From Saccharum officinarum (Eukaryota; Streptophyta; Magnoliopsida; Poales; Poaceae): DNA of 64,000 bases. Positions 40,601 through 50,924 of this stretch are shown piece after piece. The stretch lies in assembly GCA_020631735.1 (NCBI GenBank), contig CM036159.1, forward strand, positions 100,141,670 through 100,205,669. The letters run 5' to 3'. A model generated the notes under the pieces. That model ran no database searches. It was given only the letters and a program-made list of their open reading frames with translations, and was not told the origin of the DNA. The first letter of the stretch is position 1; every line of letters starts with the position of its first letter. The position numbers were made by a program, and so were the translations under genes.

Positions 40601-43588
40601 GGTCCGCCAACACCGTCTTCGGGTTCGGTTCCACACCACGTGCTTCTCATGCACCTAGCGTACCTAAATGAGATGCGACAATGCAGATGTATGAATGCAT
40701 GAAAGTGCGATAAGCGTACATGATGATAAGGAGTGTACTTAGAATGACTTGCACATGACATGATGATGTGAATGCGAGCATACATACAAACATAGCTACA
40801 TTCAGGTGATAAGCAAATTAACTCTATTTGACCGAGTAGTTGCATATTTCTTCTCTAGTACTTATAACACAGACTCATCATGATTAAGTAACATAAGACA
40901 AGCAACTTATCACATGTAGCTAACATCATGTTTCTCTAAATATTTTGTAGCAAGCATCACAGAGCTACATGCACTCACAAGCAAACATGCATGCTCACTA
41001 ACAAGGTATACACACCTACACCATTCAAGTTTGTACCCAAATATACATGCACACATGAATGACCACATGGCATTTCAAGTTGAACCAGACCAAACACACC
41101 AGCAAGTTACTCATGACACAAAAGTACATAAAAGTGCCATGAAGCATTTACATCACATGTAACAATTCATTTTAATTACATTTATTGAAATTGCATGGAA
41201 CTAGACCACATATTTCCAGAGCTCCTAAAATTCTATAAAAATTACAGCAGGTTAAACATGCTCTCTGGACCCTACTATAAAAATACCATGCCAAAATAAT
41301 AAGCATATTGGCCTACACAAAAATAACAAACAACAGGGCATAAATGCACATGAAAATACTTTGTACTATGAAAAGTGTCAAACCATAGATTTACTATTTT
41401 TCTTAGCTACTTCATAGTACAGGAGCAGCTCACAATTTTTCTCAAGATTTATCTATACATATTTTATTTACTAAAAATGCCACAAGAATCAGCATTAAAG
41501 CAATTTAAATAATAAGTTCAATTTATTCCATAATAATAGCACCTCAAAATTTTACCACAGATTCTACACCTCAAGATCTATCAAACAAATCAAGCCTCAC
41601 ATTTTTCTGACCCCTATTCTAATTACTACACATTTCCAAAGATCACAAGCATTTAACACATTAAATAAAACTCTATATAAAAGTATCACAAAAATGCTAT
41701 TTCACATTTTTAACAGATAGATCTATTCACTAGAAACACAACACAACTTGTTTCACCTCATTTGGACACCCACATGTCAAGATATAAATTATACACGCAT
41801 TTCTTCTTTTCTGAAATCATTTTAAAAAAACCTTTTCTTCTTAAACCGGAGCCCAACACTAAGTGCACCCGTGACTGTACCCCAGATCCGTCCCTGAGGC
41901 ATAGACAGCCGGGACCCACGGCCTGACCGGTCCCACCCGTCATACCCAGTGAAGCAGGGGGGTGCTCCGGGCAACGCCGGCGACGGGCAGGGGCAGGCCG
42001 GAGGCCAGCAAGGGCCATGGCGTCAGCAGGGGGTGGCGCGGGTAGCAGTGGACCCGGCCACGTGCACAGGTGACCGCAGTCCACCCAGCCACGGCTCACA
42101 GCGGCGTGGCCACGGACGGCGGTGGCTTCCAGCCGTCGGCCCAGCAGCGGCGGCCCGCGGCGGTGAATGGGACCACGGCAGGATACGGGGAGGTGCGCGA
42201 GGCAGCTGCGAAGCCGATGGCAAGCTCGGCTTGGCCTGCGAGCACGTGAGGCGGAGGAACAGCGACAGCGGCGCCGGCGGCTCGCCGCACGCGCGGGTGA
42301 GTGCGGAAGGGGAGCAGCAGCTAGGCGAGCACGGGAGCGAATCCGAGCTAGGGCTACTGCGGTTGCATGCCATGGCGGAGCTGGCCAACAGCATGCCATG
42401 GCGGAGCTGGTGGCGATGGCGGCGCGAGCAGGCGACGGCGACATGAGCAGGCGACGGCTCGGCTGCTGCTCGGCCACGCGAGGAAGCGAGGAGGGAGGCA
42501 GGGCGTGCAGGTGCGGAGTGAAGGGGAGGCGCTCCTAGACGACATCCGGACAGGCCTCTTAACGTGGTCGGAGGCGCGCCGGCCGCCCCTCGTCGCCGGT
42601 AGGCGCGCGCCACGCGGCGGTCTCCATCTCGGGCGAGGCGGGACCAGGAGCTGGAGGCGAGGCAGGCTTGGGCCGGCTTCTGGAGTAGGCCGGGAAACAA
42701 CGCGCGCGGCCCAGTTCAAAACTTCTTTTTTCTTAAAAAAACGAAAACAGCCCCCAAATCTGTCTTCTTAGCCCTAAAACACCATTTTAGGCACAATATC
42801 ATGAGTTGGTACCAAAACAACTTTTGTTCCTAATCAAATTATCTACACTTTTTGTAAAGGGTGCACCAACATGCATTGACTCTAGCTAGTGGTTCAAAGC
42901 AAGTCAAACAAAAGCACTTCAAGGGTCAACATAAGCATGTCATTAAGTAAAAGCTTGATTAACCAAAGTCATTTACCAGGGACATGGTGTCATTTAGTGT
43001 CCTAACCATGAAGTAAGTATTGTTATAAACATAGGTGCACAACTGCATTATTAAAACTACTTAAGTCCAATCATATAACATATGAAACATCACATTTGTA
43101 CTCCTGAAACATTTCAATTCTATATTTGAAACATTATGTTGCAAAGGTTATGAATGAAATGTTCCACTTATTTCATTTTGCACCCTCAACAGGTCTAGGT
43201 GAGTTTAGTGATCAACAAAGCATCCACTTGTATTAACCAAGCATAATTATAAAACATATGCATTATGAATCATGAAATAACAAGCAATGTTTCATTAGCA
43301 CATGTCACACGTTTCAGATGTTTCGAATGCATGTTTCAAGTGTTTCTTGTGTTAATGCTCATGTATGAATAAATTATGCCTATGCCCGTGAAATGCAAGT
43401 GCAAAAATGCATGCTTAACACTGGGGTGTTACAAGAGAATAGAAAAGTTTATGGCTTACATGATGAAAAAATAGTGAGAGTATACTAAATGTTTTGTTGC
43501 CCTCATGTTACTTGTGACATGTCTTTTGTTTGTTTTTGTGTAGAGTTCGTCTCAGCGCCCGCGACGAGGTCAAGGCCAAAATGTGTGA
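37698..43588 (+). pseudogene. Transposon-associated plant mobile domain (PMD) gene, decayed
   Basis: Plus-strand exons resemble the PMD family, found in Mutator-like and other plant transposons and in MAIL1-type host genes. Recognisable pieces are: THDDCRPLFATFGGAS with QYSNDLNVLT (37698-~37828); VQWHPYD (~37900) then PMIFYYVVEHHLPQRVMKQF (~37995-38050); YVQQWENRERVEPTN followed by YRGYLEWLHRSTR (~38250-38355); a lysine/arginine and aspartate/glutamate-rich exon (~38719-38982); and a last exon SSSQRPRRGQGQNV ending at 43588. Splice signals are plausible, but stops and frameshifts break the second and third exons, so it is a pseudogene. The 5' part is missing at the gap. The last intron (38983-43543) contains the second giant solo LTR. 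Confidence 0.75.
39006..43433. mobile_element. Giant solo LTR, 4.4 kb (copy 2)
   Basis: Starts TGTAACAGAACCGCCC and ends ACACTGGGGTGTTACA, the same TGTAAC/GTTACA termini as copy 1. A perfect 5-bp TSD, AGAGA, flanks it (39001-39005 and 43434-43438). It shares the ordered landmarks of copy 1 (39100-40500 matches 26770-28150) and has its own GC-rich block at 41850-42720. Different TSDs show two independent insertions. No internal domain is present, so it is a solo LTR. The GC-rich frames inside (for example 41758-42477 minus) show no domain. Confidence 0.88.
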
Positions 43589-43896
43589 GGCCATGCCCGT
43601 GACCACTCCGACGTCGGTAGTCCTAATCTGCAGCCGACAAATCTAGGCTGCCTGCGTCGTCTGCAAAACCCCTTCTTGCTTAGCAAATGAACTTTGTGAG
43701 GGAGAACTTTATGGATGCTTTGTGCTCCTTTGCTGGACAATGATGGTGGTGTCAAGTCCAAGTTTGTTGAACTATGTATGATGTATGGAACTTTGTGTGC
43801 AACTATGAAATTGTGAGCCATGCTTATATACACTATTTTATTCTATCATGTTTCATTTCTAAGTGATCTGTAACAAGGAAGGATGAAAAAAATTTA

Positions 43897-44171
43897 TTTC
43901 CCAGGTCTATCGCGCCAGCCATATTGGCGTGACAACCATTTCCTAGGTCTGTCACGCCAGCCTGACCGACGCGATAGTGGCGCGACAAACCTTTCGAGGC
44001 ATAGTGTCGCGCCACGACAAACCTTTCGAGGCCAAAACATACCACTCTGGTTTCGATGGCCCGATGGCGCGACTAGTCGCGCCATCTTGGCTGGCGCGAC
44101 AATAGCCTCACCACGCACCAGATTTTAGCCTTGTCACGCCTGTGTCGTTGGCGCGACGGACCTGGGAAATG
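43897..44171. repeat. Inverted-repeat arm with GTCGCGCCA motifs (left)
   Basis: About 275 bp that begins TTTCCCAGGTCTATCGCGCC and ends with the inverse GGCGCGACGGACCTGGGAAA, so it can fold back on itself. Inside are repeated and inverted GTCGCGCCA, TGTCACGCC and TGGCGCGACA motifs, and a direct repeat CGACAAACCTTTCGAGGC (~43985 and ~44017). It lies to one side of the GRF-type pseudogene; a similar arm lies on the other side. It is probably a subterminal region of a DNA transposon. Confidence 0.7.
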
Positions 44172-44677
44172 CAACACAAAATTCTTTAGATACTTTTAAC
44201 ACAAAATTTGTTCGAACCATACATAGCGCATGCACATGTAACACTTCCATGAAGTCCAGATATTGAGTAAGGAGTTCGAAGCATTGTACAAACGTCATGA
44301 CCATCATCACTTTCATAACCATCACATAAATGTTCCAAGCACTACTACTAACATTCCATGTACCATATAAGCACTTACATGTTCCATGTAGCATAGACAA
44401 ACACTACTACTAACGTCTTCCATCTAGCATGTACAAGTACTATGAAATGACAACCCCACGCCATTTTGAAAAGAACTAGCTGCCTTGGCACAAAAGATGC
44501 AGCGCTATACAATAAGTCCTACGTCATTGCAAAATATGTACAGATCTTGCTGCCTTGGCACAAAAGAAGCAGCGCTATCCATCCTAGCCCAACGCCATGC
44601 GAAACCTAATCATAGTATTTGGGACCGAAAAGGTCATTGTCATCACGAGGGTCATCATCGTCAGGATAATGAAATGT
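44172..44677. other. Non-coding stretch between arm and pseudogene
   Basis: Contains a direct repeat 'gctgccttggcacaaaagatgcagcgctat' at ~44480 and ~44549. It is probably the internal 3' part of the same transposon as the pseudogene. Confidence 0.4.
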
Positions 44678-46139
44678 CTAGTCGTCGTCCTCGTCCTCGT
44701 CATCCTCCTTGGGGCCAAAATATGTCTGTCGTTCGGTGGCAAATCGGAAACTACAAAAACAAAACATGTGTTAATGCCAACAATTGTAACCAGATGAACG
44801 AGTCAGAACAATGAGGAAATGAGGTGCTCACAGAGCTGACCCCACAAAGGGTTAGCCTTCTCCTGACGGGACCGTTCAAGGGCCCAGTCACGTTGCCTCA
44901 AGAAGAAGTCAATCTCCCTACTATGCTCGGCGTTCATAAAGTCATAGCGCTCCTTGTTGAATCGCCAGAATCTAATGAGCTCCTCCGAGTCCTACTTTTG
45001 CTTGTACTTTCTATCGGTCGCTCGATCAAAGTCATCACCCAACATGTTCCATGTCTGCACGGATGGCCCTATTACACTGTACCTTCTTCGCACATCTTCC
45101 CTCAACTTGTGCAGTTTCATTCTCTTCCTTTCGCTCATGTAAGGCGAATGGGCATTGTCCTTTAGCTCCGCCATTATGCCTCCACAATCGGGGAAATCCT
45201 CCCAGTCGCATGACTTCCCCACCTAAACAAACACAAATATGTTAGCAAAAACACTCGGTTGCCTATGTTGAGTCACTAATTTGAGGGGTTCAGTGAAATC
45301 ATAAATAGCTCATTGGGCCCTCCATAACCATTGCCACAGTAGTGGCCCCACCCTAGCTCAGAAGGAACAAATCCTTCGTGAGCCTTGATGCCACACTTGC
45401 ACTTACGGTCCAGCATCTTCAAGCATGGCCATGGCTTATTCCTAGTTGCAAACTCTATAGCCTCCTTCTCAGCAGGCCAGTGCGATTTGGGTCCATAGAT
45501 GTACTCCTCAAAGTCACAGGCTGGGAAACCTCTCTGAAAATGATAATGTTGCAACTCAAGTGTTATAATGTGAATAACACATGTGACCTCGGAAAATAGA
45601 ATCATCGAAGCAATACTTACACTGTCACGCTGAGCACACCGGTAGAAGGGAGTAAACAGTCCGTCCTTGCTTGGCTCTTGGAGTACCGCAACCTTGTCAT
45701 AGTGGCATTTAGGAGGATTGACACGACGGTCCAGAGCTACGTAAAGCTTCTCCATATTTGTCATTTCAGGAGGATTCGATGGCAGAGGCACCCATCGAAC
45801 AAACTCAGGGTACGAAACACTCTTTCAGGGGTCGTAAGGAAAGAACATGATGCGGCGATCCAACTTTTTATCACCATCGATCCACTGGTAGAAGTTGCAT
45901 CCGTCTAGAGAACCATCGGAATTGGAGGGGGCGCGACGCCGAAGTTGACAGCAGAAAAAAGCACAGCCTGCCGACAATGGATGTCTTGACTGCTTCACAA
46001 AGGCCGGTAACCCACAAAAACACTTTGGTGTCGGTTCGGCTGGTGGAAATGGACCTTTGGCATCATGGTCTGTCGGATGGTGCACGAACTCCTTGTTGGA
46101 CAACTCCATTGAATCTAGCAAAATGAAATCTCCATCCAA
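44678..46139 (-). pseudogene. GRF-type zinc-finger protein gene of a transposon, decayed
   Basis: Minus-strand exons encode the cysteine-rich repeats of a grass repetitive protein family with GRF-like zinc fingers: PTPKCFCGLPAFVKQSRHPL then GCNFYQWIDGD (46139-~45830); PPKCHYDKVAVLQEPSKDG then FYRCAQRDS; GFPACDFEEYIYGPKSHWPA then RKCKCGIKAHEGFVPSELGW (~45535-45330); and SCDWEDFPDCGG to the end near 44678. A clear donor (AGT|GTAAGT, ~45618) and acceptor (TTTTCAG|AGAGG, ~45540) join exons. An in-frame TGA at 45827-45825, a TAG at 44994-44992 and a missing donor near 45318 (GAGCT instead of GAGGT) show decay. In other grass copies this protein accompanies DNA transposons. Its role is unknown to me. 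Confidence 0.7.
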
Positions 46140-46552
46140 ATCATTCTAATTAAATGTCCAAACTCTATAACTTGGTACAAATGAAACTCTAAATCACAAA
46201 ACCTAAATCACCATCCCTAAATCAAGAACCCTAAAACATCTATTGAATACACATGAACTCTAATTTTAAATTGCATCCTAAATCCTTCTAAGCAACACTA
46301 CAAGAGGGAGGAAAAAAGATAATTGCACTATACAAAGATAATTTATCAAGCCAAAAACCACAAAAATTGAGGGAGTCATACCTATTACATCACACCGGTG
46401 CAACCCAAAATCCAAATTCAAACTAAATCAAAGAGATTTAGAGGAGGGAAGAAAGAGAAAAGAGAGCTTCCAAGCAAAAAAAAAACTCACTCTCGACCTT
46501 GTCTAGAGTGAGAGCAGCAACAAGAGAGTGTGAGAAAAGGGGTTGGGGTCAC
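46140..46552. other. AT-rich 5' flank of the GRF-type pseudogene
   Basis: AT-rich leader region of the element, with ACTACAAGAGG at ~46299. No gene. Confidence 0.4.
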
Positions 46553-46745
46553 TTTTCCTGGCGCGCCATGTCGCGCCAACGCATGTGGCGCGACGAGGCG
46601 GATCCCACCCTCCGCACGCCAGCCTGGGTCAAACACGCTTCCACCGTGGCGCACTGGCGCCCTCAGTCACGCCACCGCATGTGGCGTGACAAAGTGGTAC
46701 AGTTGCGCCACCTTCACTGGCGCGACAAAGAGGGTCAGATTGTGC
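46553..46745. repeat. Inverted-repeat arm with GTCGCGCCA motifs (right)
   Basis: About 190 bp with alternating TGGCGCGCCATGTCGCGCCA, TGTGGCGCGACGAGG, GTCACGCCACC, TGTGGCGTGACAAAG and TGGCGCGACAAAG motifs. They are the inverse counterpart of the arm at 43.9-44.2 kb. Together the two arms bracket the GRF-type pseudogene and probably are the subterminal regions of one element. This arm ends about 400 bp before the BED/hAT gene's leader. Confidence 0.65.
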
Positions 46746-47153
46746 AAATATTTTTTTTTTGTTTAATTTTAGAATATTATTTAAAAAAGGATTAAATTTT
46801 TTAAAAAACGCCCCGACGGACGGGTGGGCGTGAGCGCTGGGAGCCTGCGCTGGGGGCCTGGGATTCGGATTCTGCAGCCAAACCAACCAGGACGGCCCAC
46901 TGGTCCGACCAGCCCATCCTGAGCTAACCCGAACCAACCCACGCGAGAACCGGCTGGTCCGGTCGCTTCTCCGACCCTGAGCCGCGGGCCGCCGCTCCTC
47001 CCCACCCACCCACCACGCCCACACGTCGGTCCCACGTCACCCGTCTCCCTCCCACCCTCCCCCCAACCCCTCCCGGTTTTCTTCCTCCCGGACCCCGTCC
47101 CGGCGGCCGCCGATTTGAGGGAAGCCCGGCCGTTTCGCCTCCCGAAAACCCGG
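46746..47153 (+). promoter_or_regulatory. Probable promoter and first leader exon of the BED/hAT gene
   Basis: An AT-rich stretch (46748-46805, with ATTATTTAAAAAAGG as the only TATA-like site) leads into a GC-rich, pyrimidine-patch region (46980-47100, runs of CCCTCC and CCCACC) typical of grass core promoters and leaders. A consensus donor (CCCGG|GTGAGT) at 47153/47154 suggests that a non-coding first exon ends here. No transcript evidence. Confidence 0.45.
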
Positions 47154-47340
47154 GTGAGTTCTCTCTCCATCCCATCCTCTCTCTCTCTCTTCCCCTTCCT
47201 TTCGGGGTTTTCTGGTTTATTTCGCGCCCGCCCCCGGTTCTGGCTGATTGGGGATTTACTAGGGTGCGATACGACGATTGCTCTTCGAATCCAATTGCGC
47301 CGTTCCTAACGCTGACGCCCGGCGGTGATGGCTGATGCAG
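47154..47340 (+). other. Predicted 5'UTR intron of the BED/hAT gene
   Basis: Begins GTGAGTTC and ends GCTGATGCAG, 187 bp, with a good branch-point-like TTCCTAACGCTGAC about 27 bp before the acceptor. If spliced, the upstream ATG at 47335 is removed and translation must begin at 47362. This decides the start of the protein. Confidence 0.6.
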
Positions 47341-47361
47341 CAGCGCTCGTGCTCTTGCCTG

Positions 47362-50273
47362 ATGGAGAGCGACGCGGTTCTGGAGGATGCGGCGGCGGCG
47401 GCGGGGGAAGGGGAGGAGGAGCAGGGGGAGGGGGAGGTGGTGGTGCCGATCGGCGCGCAGAAGCACGACCCGGCGTGGAAGCACTGCGTCATGGTTCGCT
47501 CCGACGGCCGGCTGCGCCTCAAGTGCGCCTACTGCGGCAAGCACTTCCTCGGCGGCGGCATCCACCGCTTCAAGGAGCACCTGGCCCGCCGCCCCGGGAA
47601 CGCCTGCTGCTGCCCCAAGGTGCCCCGCGACGTGCAGGACACCATGCTCCGCAGCCTCGACGCCGTCGCCGCCAAGAAGATGCAGCGCAAGCTCGCCGCC
47701 TCCCTCTCGCCCGGCGACATGCGCCGCTTCGCCGCCGCCAGCGCGCCGCCCGCCTCTGTCTCTACCGCTAGCGGGGGCACCGGCAGCCCCATCCACATGA
47801 TCCCGCTCAACGAGGTGGTCGATTTCGAGCCCATGCCGCTCGAGGAGCAGAGGCCTCCGGTTCCGGAGGGCAGCATGAGGGGGAGTAGCAGCGGTAAGAA
47901 GAAGAGGAAGCAGGTGACCTACGGCCCTGCTCTGCCACTTATACCCCAGACTCGGCCGCAGCATGTTCCACCTACTCCTCAGACCAATCTTCTTCATGGG
48001 CTGCAGCATGTTCCGCCTACACCTCGGACCAATCCTCTTCATCAGGTTGTGATGGCAGTGGACGCAGTGGCACCGGCAGAGCATTTCGAACATAATGCCC
48101 CCTCGGAGAAGGAGCAGGTTTCCGTGGCAGTTGGGAGGTTCTTGTATGACGCTGGTGTGCCATTGGAAGCAGTGAACTCAGTCTACTTCCAGCCGATGCT
48201 TGAGGCCATTGCGGCGGCAGGAGGGAGGCCTGAGGTGCTCTCTTACCATGACGTTCGCGGTCACGTTCTTAAGAGGTCACTCGACGATGTGATGTCTCGC
48301 TTGGAGTTCTTCAGGGGTTCATGGACCAGGACGGGCTGCTCGGTGTTGGCTGATGAGTGGATCACTGAAAAAGGCAGAATCTTGATAAACTTCTCCGTGT
48401 ATTGCCCGGAAGGTACTATGTTCCTCAAGTCTGTGGATGCAACCCGCATTGTCACATCTTCAGATGCACTGTACGAGTTACTGAAAAGTATTGTTGAGGA
48501 GGTTGGCGAGAAAAAAGTCGTCCAAGTGATCACAAACAATTCTGAGATCCATGCAGCTGCAGGAAAAAAGCTAGGCGAAACATTTCCCACATTGTTCTGG
48601 TCTCCATGCACTTTCCAGTGTGTTGATGGCATGCTCGATGATTTCAGCAAGGTGGAGGCAATAAGTGAGATAATATGCAATGCAAAGGCCATCACGGGAT
48701 TTGTCTACAACAGCGCATATGCGTTGAATCTGATGAAGAAGTATCTGCAAGGGAAGGATCTGCTAGTTCCTGCAGAGACTCGTGCGGCTATGAACTTTGT
48801 GACATTGAAGAACATGTACAGTTTGAGGGAGGCTTTGCAAGCTATGGTCAACTCAGATGAATGGATAGACTTGCTGCCAAAGAAAGGAGGGATTGAAGCA
48901 AGCAATCTTGTTAATAGTTTGCAGTTTTGGAACTCTTGTGCTGCCGTCATTCACATCACCGAGCCACTTGTGCACCTTCTTAAGCTAGTCAGTAGCAACA
49001 AGAGGCCTTCTATGGGGTACGTGTATGCTGGATTGTACAAGGCCAAAGCGGCAATCAAGAAAGAGCTGGTGAGTAAGAACGACTACATGGTTTACTGGAA
49101 TATTATCGACTGGAGATGGGACAACCAGACACCACAGCCACCTCATTCAGCTGGCTTCATCCTGAACCCTCTATTTTTTGATGGAATTCGAGGTGACATA
49201 TCAAACGGAATCTTCTCAGGAATGCTAGACTGCATAGAAAGGCTGGTATCTGATGTGAAAATCCAAGATAAAATACAGCGAGAACTCCACATGTACCGGA
49301 GTGAAACAGCAGGGGATTTTCGTAGGCAGATGGCTGTCAGATCTAGACGAACTTTACCTCCTGGTTAGTGTTTTATAGTTCTCGTGAACTAGTTTACTTG
49401 CTAGTATTATGTTTTTTTGTACAAACATGAGTTACACATTTGTAGTTTTAGATCATACCAAACAAGATGTAACTTTTCTGACAAACCTTGTTAGCCTTCT
49501 TTCAAAAATTGGAACCTTGTTAACCTATTGCATCCTTTGTTCGAGGTAACCATAAGGTGAAGTACTGAACTTTGTTCTTTACAATTGTTATTACGTTGTA
49601 GCTGAATGGTGGTATACATATGGAGGAGCTTGCCCAAATTTAACACGTCTAGCGGTCCGTATTCTCAGTCAAACCTGCAGCGCTAGAGGATGTGACCGGA
49701 CGAACATTCCTTTTGAACAAGTTCACGACGAAAGAATGAATAGTTTTGAGCGTCAGCGAATGCATGATCTTACCTTTGTACAATACAACCTACGGCTGCA
49801 GCAAAGGTAATGAAATCATCTTGTTGCGGAGAATTTTGCCATTAGTTGCTAAAATAGGATATGTTTTGCTTGATAACAAAGCATGGATGATTAACCAATT
49901 GAGTGATCTTTTTGATAGACAACAACACAAGGTGAAAGCATTTGATCCTCTCTCAGTGGACTACATAGACGTAGTTGATGACTGGATTGTGGATAGATGT
50001 GCAATGTTCTCTGGCCCAGCTGAGCAACCAAACTGGATGGAGATTAATCAATCAGTCAACCGAATCACATCAAGGGAACCAACTGAAGATGAATTTGAAT
50101 CCTTCATTGAAGGTACATCCATATGCATTTCCTTTTGTAGGCTTTATCTGTGGGGTAATGACAAAAACTGAATATTCGACGTTCTAAACTTCCTTTCAGG
50201 AGTTGATGACGAAATGATCCAAGGTGCTGCACAGGGCTTCCAGGAAGATGACAATGATCCTGCTTGTGGCTGA
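47362..50273 (+). CDS. BED zinc finger / DUF659 / hAT-dimerisation protein, probably domesticated (824 aa)
   Basis: Four coding exons: 47362-49363, 49602-49806, 49919-50112 and 50200-50273. All junctions are GT...AG and keep one frame. Start choice: the ATG at 47335 lies in the predicted 5'UTR intron, so 47362 is preferred. A BED finger spans residues ~36-88 with ligands C55, C58, H68 and H73. A basic linker follows (KKKRKQ near 178), then DUF659 (~255-420). The C-terminal hAT dimerisation region is in exon 2 (AEWWYTYGG near residue 668, ILSQTCSARGC), with an acidic tail. Relatives are transposases that bind DNA through BED and dimerise through the hAT domain. Here the motif usually written T-D-N in DUF659 reads TNN (N392), and the ERxW/ERxF-type motif after the dimerisation core reads CDRT. 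No terminal repeats or TSD were found around it, and the frame is intact. I infer an immobile, possibly domesticated DNA-binding protein. A partial copy lies at 62.3 kb. Confidence 0.88.
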
Positions 50274-50924
50274 TTAACTAGTCAGCTAACCTGTAAGCTA
50301 ATGTTGCATGGCTAAAATCTTGGATTGCCTGCTGTATTTTTCGAAATAGGGCTGTCTTATTGTGTCACCTAGCTCTTCAGATACTTTAGAGTTCAGATAT
50401 CTTCCATATATTTCCCAAGTCCATCATTGGTCCACAGCACACATTTTTATCATAATAAAGTTTGAGGTTCTCGTGCCAGTGTGCCACGATCTTTTTCCCA
50501 TGATAAAGAAGATTGATGTCGTTCAGCTCCTTCTGAGCGAAGGCGACAGCTTGGATTCCGATTCTTGAAAGAAATTATGATACCATATTATTGTTTCTTT
50601 TGAGGTTTATATACGACTGCTTACCTGAAGAATTTCACCTACAGTCAGTTAAGGCTTGGTGTTCACCTTTTTGTTCTCGTCATGATCAGACAAGCGAGTA
50701 ATAGTTCAAGCTGATTGGTATAGCCTCAGCCTCAGCAGTTAAAGCTTTATACATCAAACTTTATTTTTTGGTCATCCCTACAAATGGCTGACCATATCTA
50801 TATTTACTTCCAAGAAAATATCACACAACACCTGAACCTATGGTGACTATTTGCTTCCCTATCCAACTATCGTAAACACATGATTAAACTTTGGTGATTT
50901 GGTGAAGACAGATGGTGCCACTAC
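50274..50924 (+). other. 3' UTR of the BED/hAT gene and tail-to-tail spacer
   Basis: Contains a consensus AATAAA at 50454-50459 that could serve as the poly(A) signal about 180 bp past the stop. The stretch to 50740 is partly repeated at 62540-63760. It then reaches the 3' end of the convergent lectin receptor kinase. Confidence 0.55.

Noticed and set aside
41758..42771. Frames of 120-240 aa inside the second giant LTR
   Set aside because: No domain, present on both strands, and caused by the GC-rich block.
46924..48093. 389-aa minus-strand open frame
   Set aside because: It is antisense to the GC-rich first exon of the BED/hAT gene, which has clear domains and splice sites. The frame is Ala/Arg/Gly-rich with no domain.
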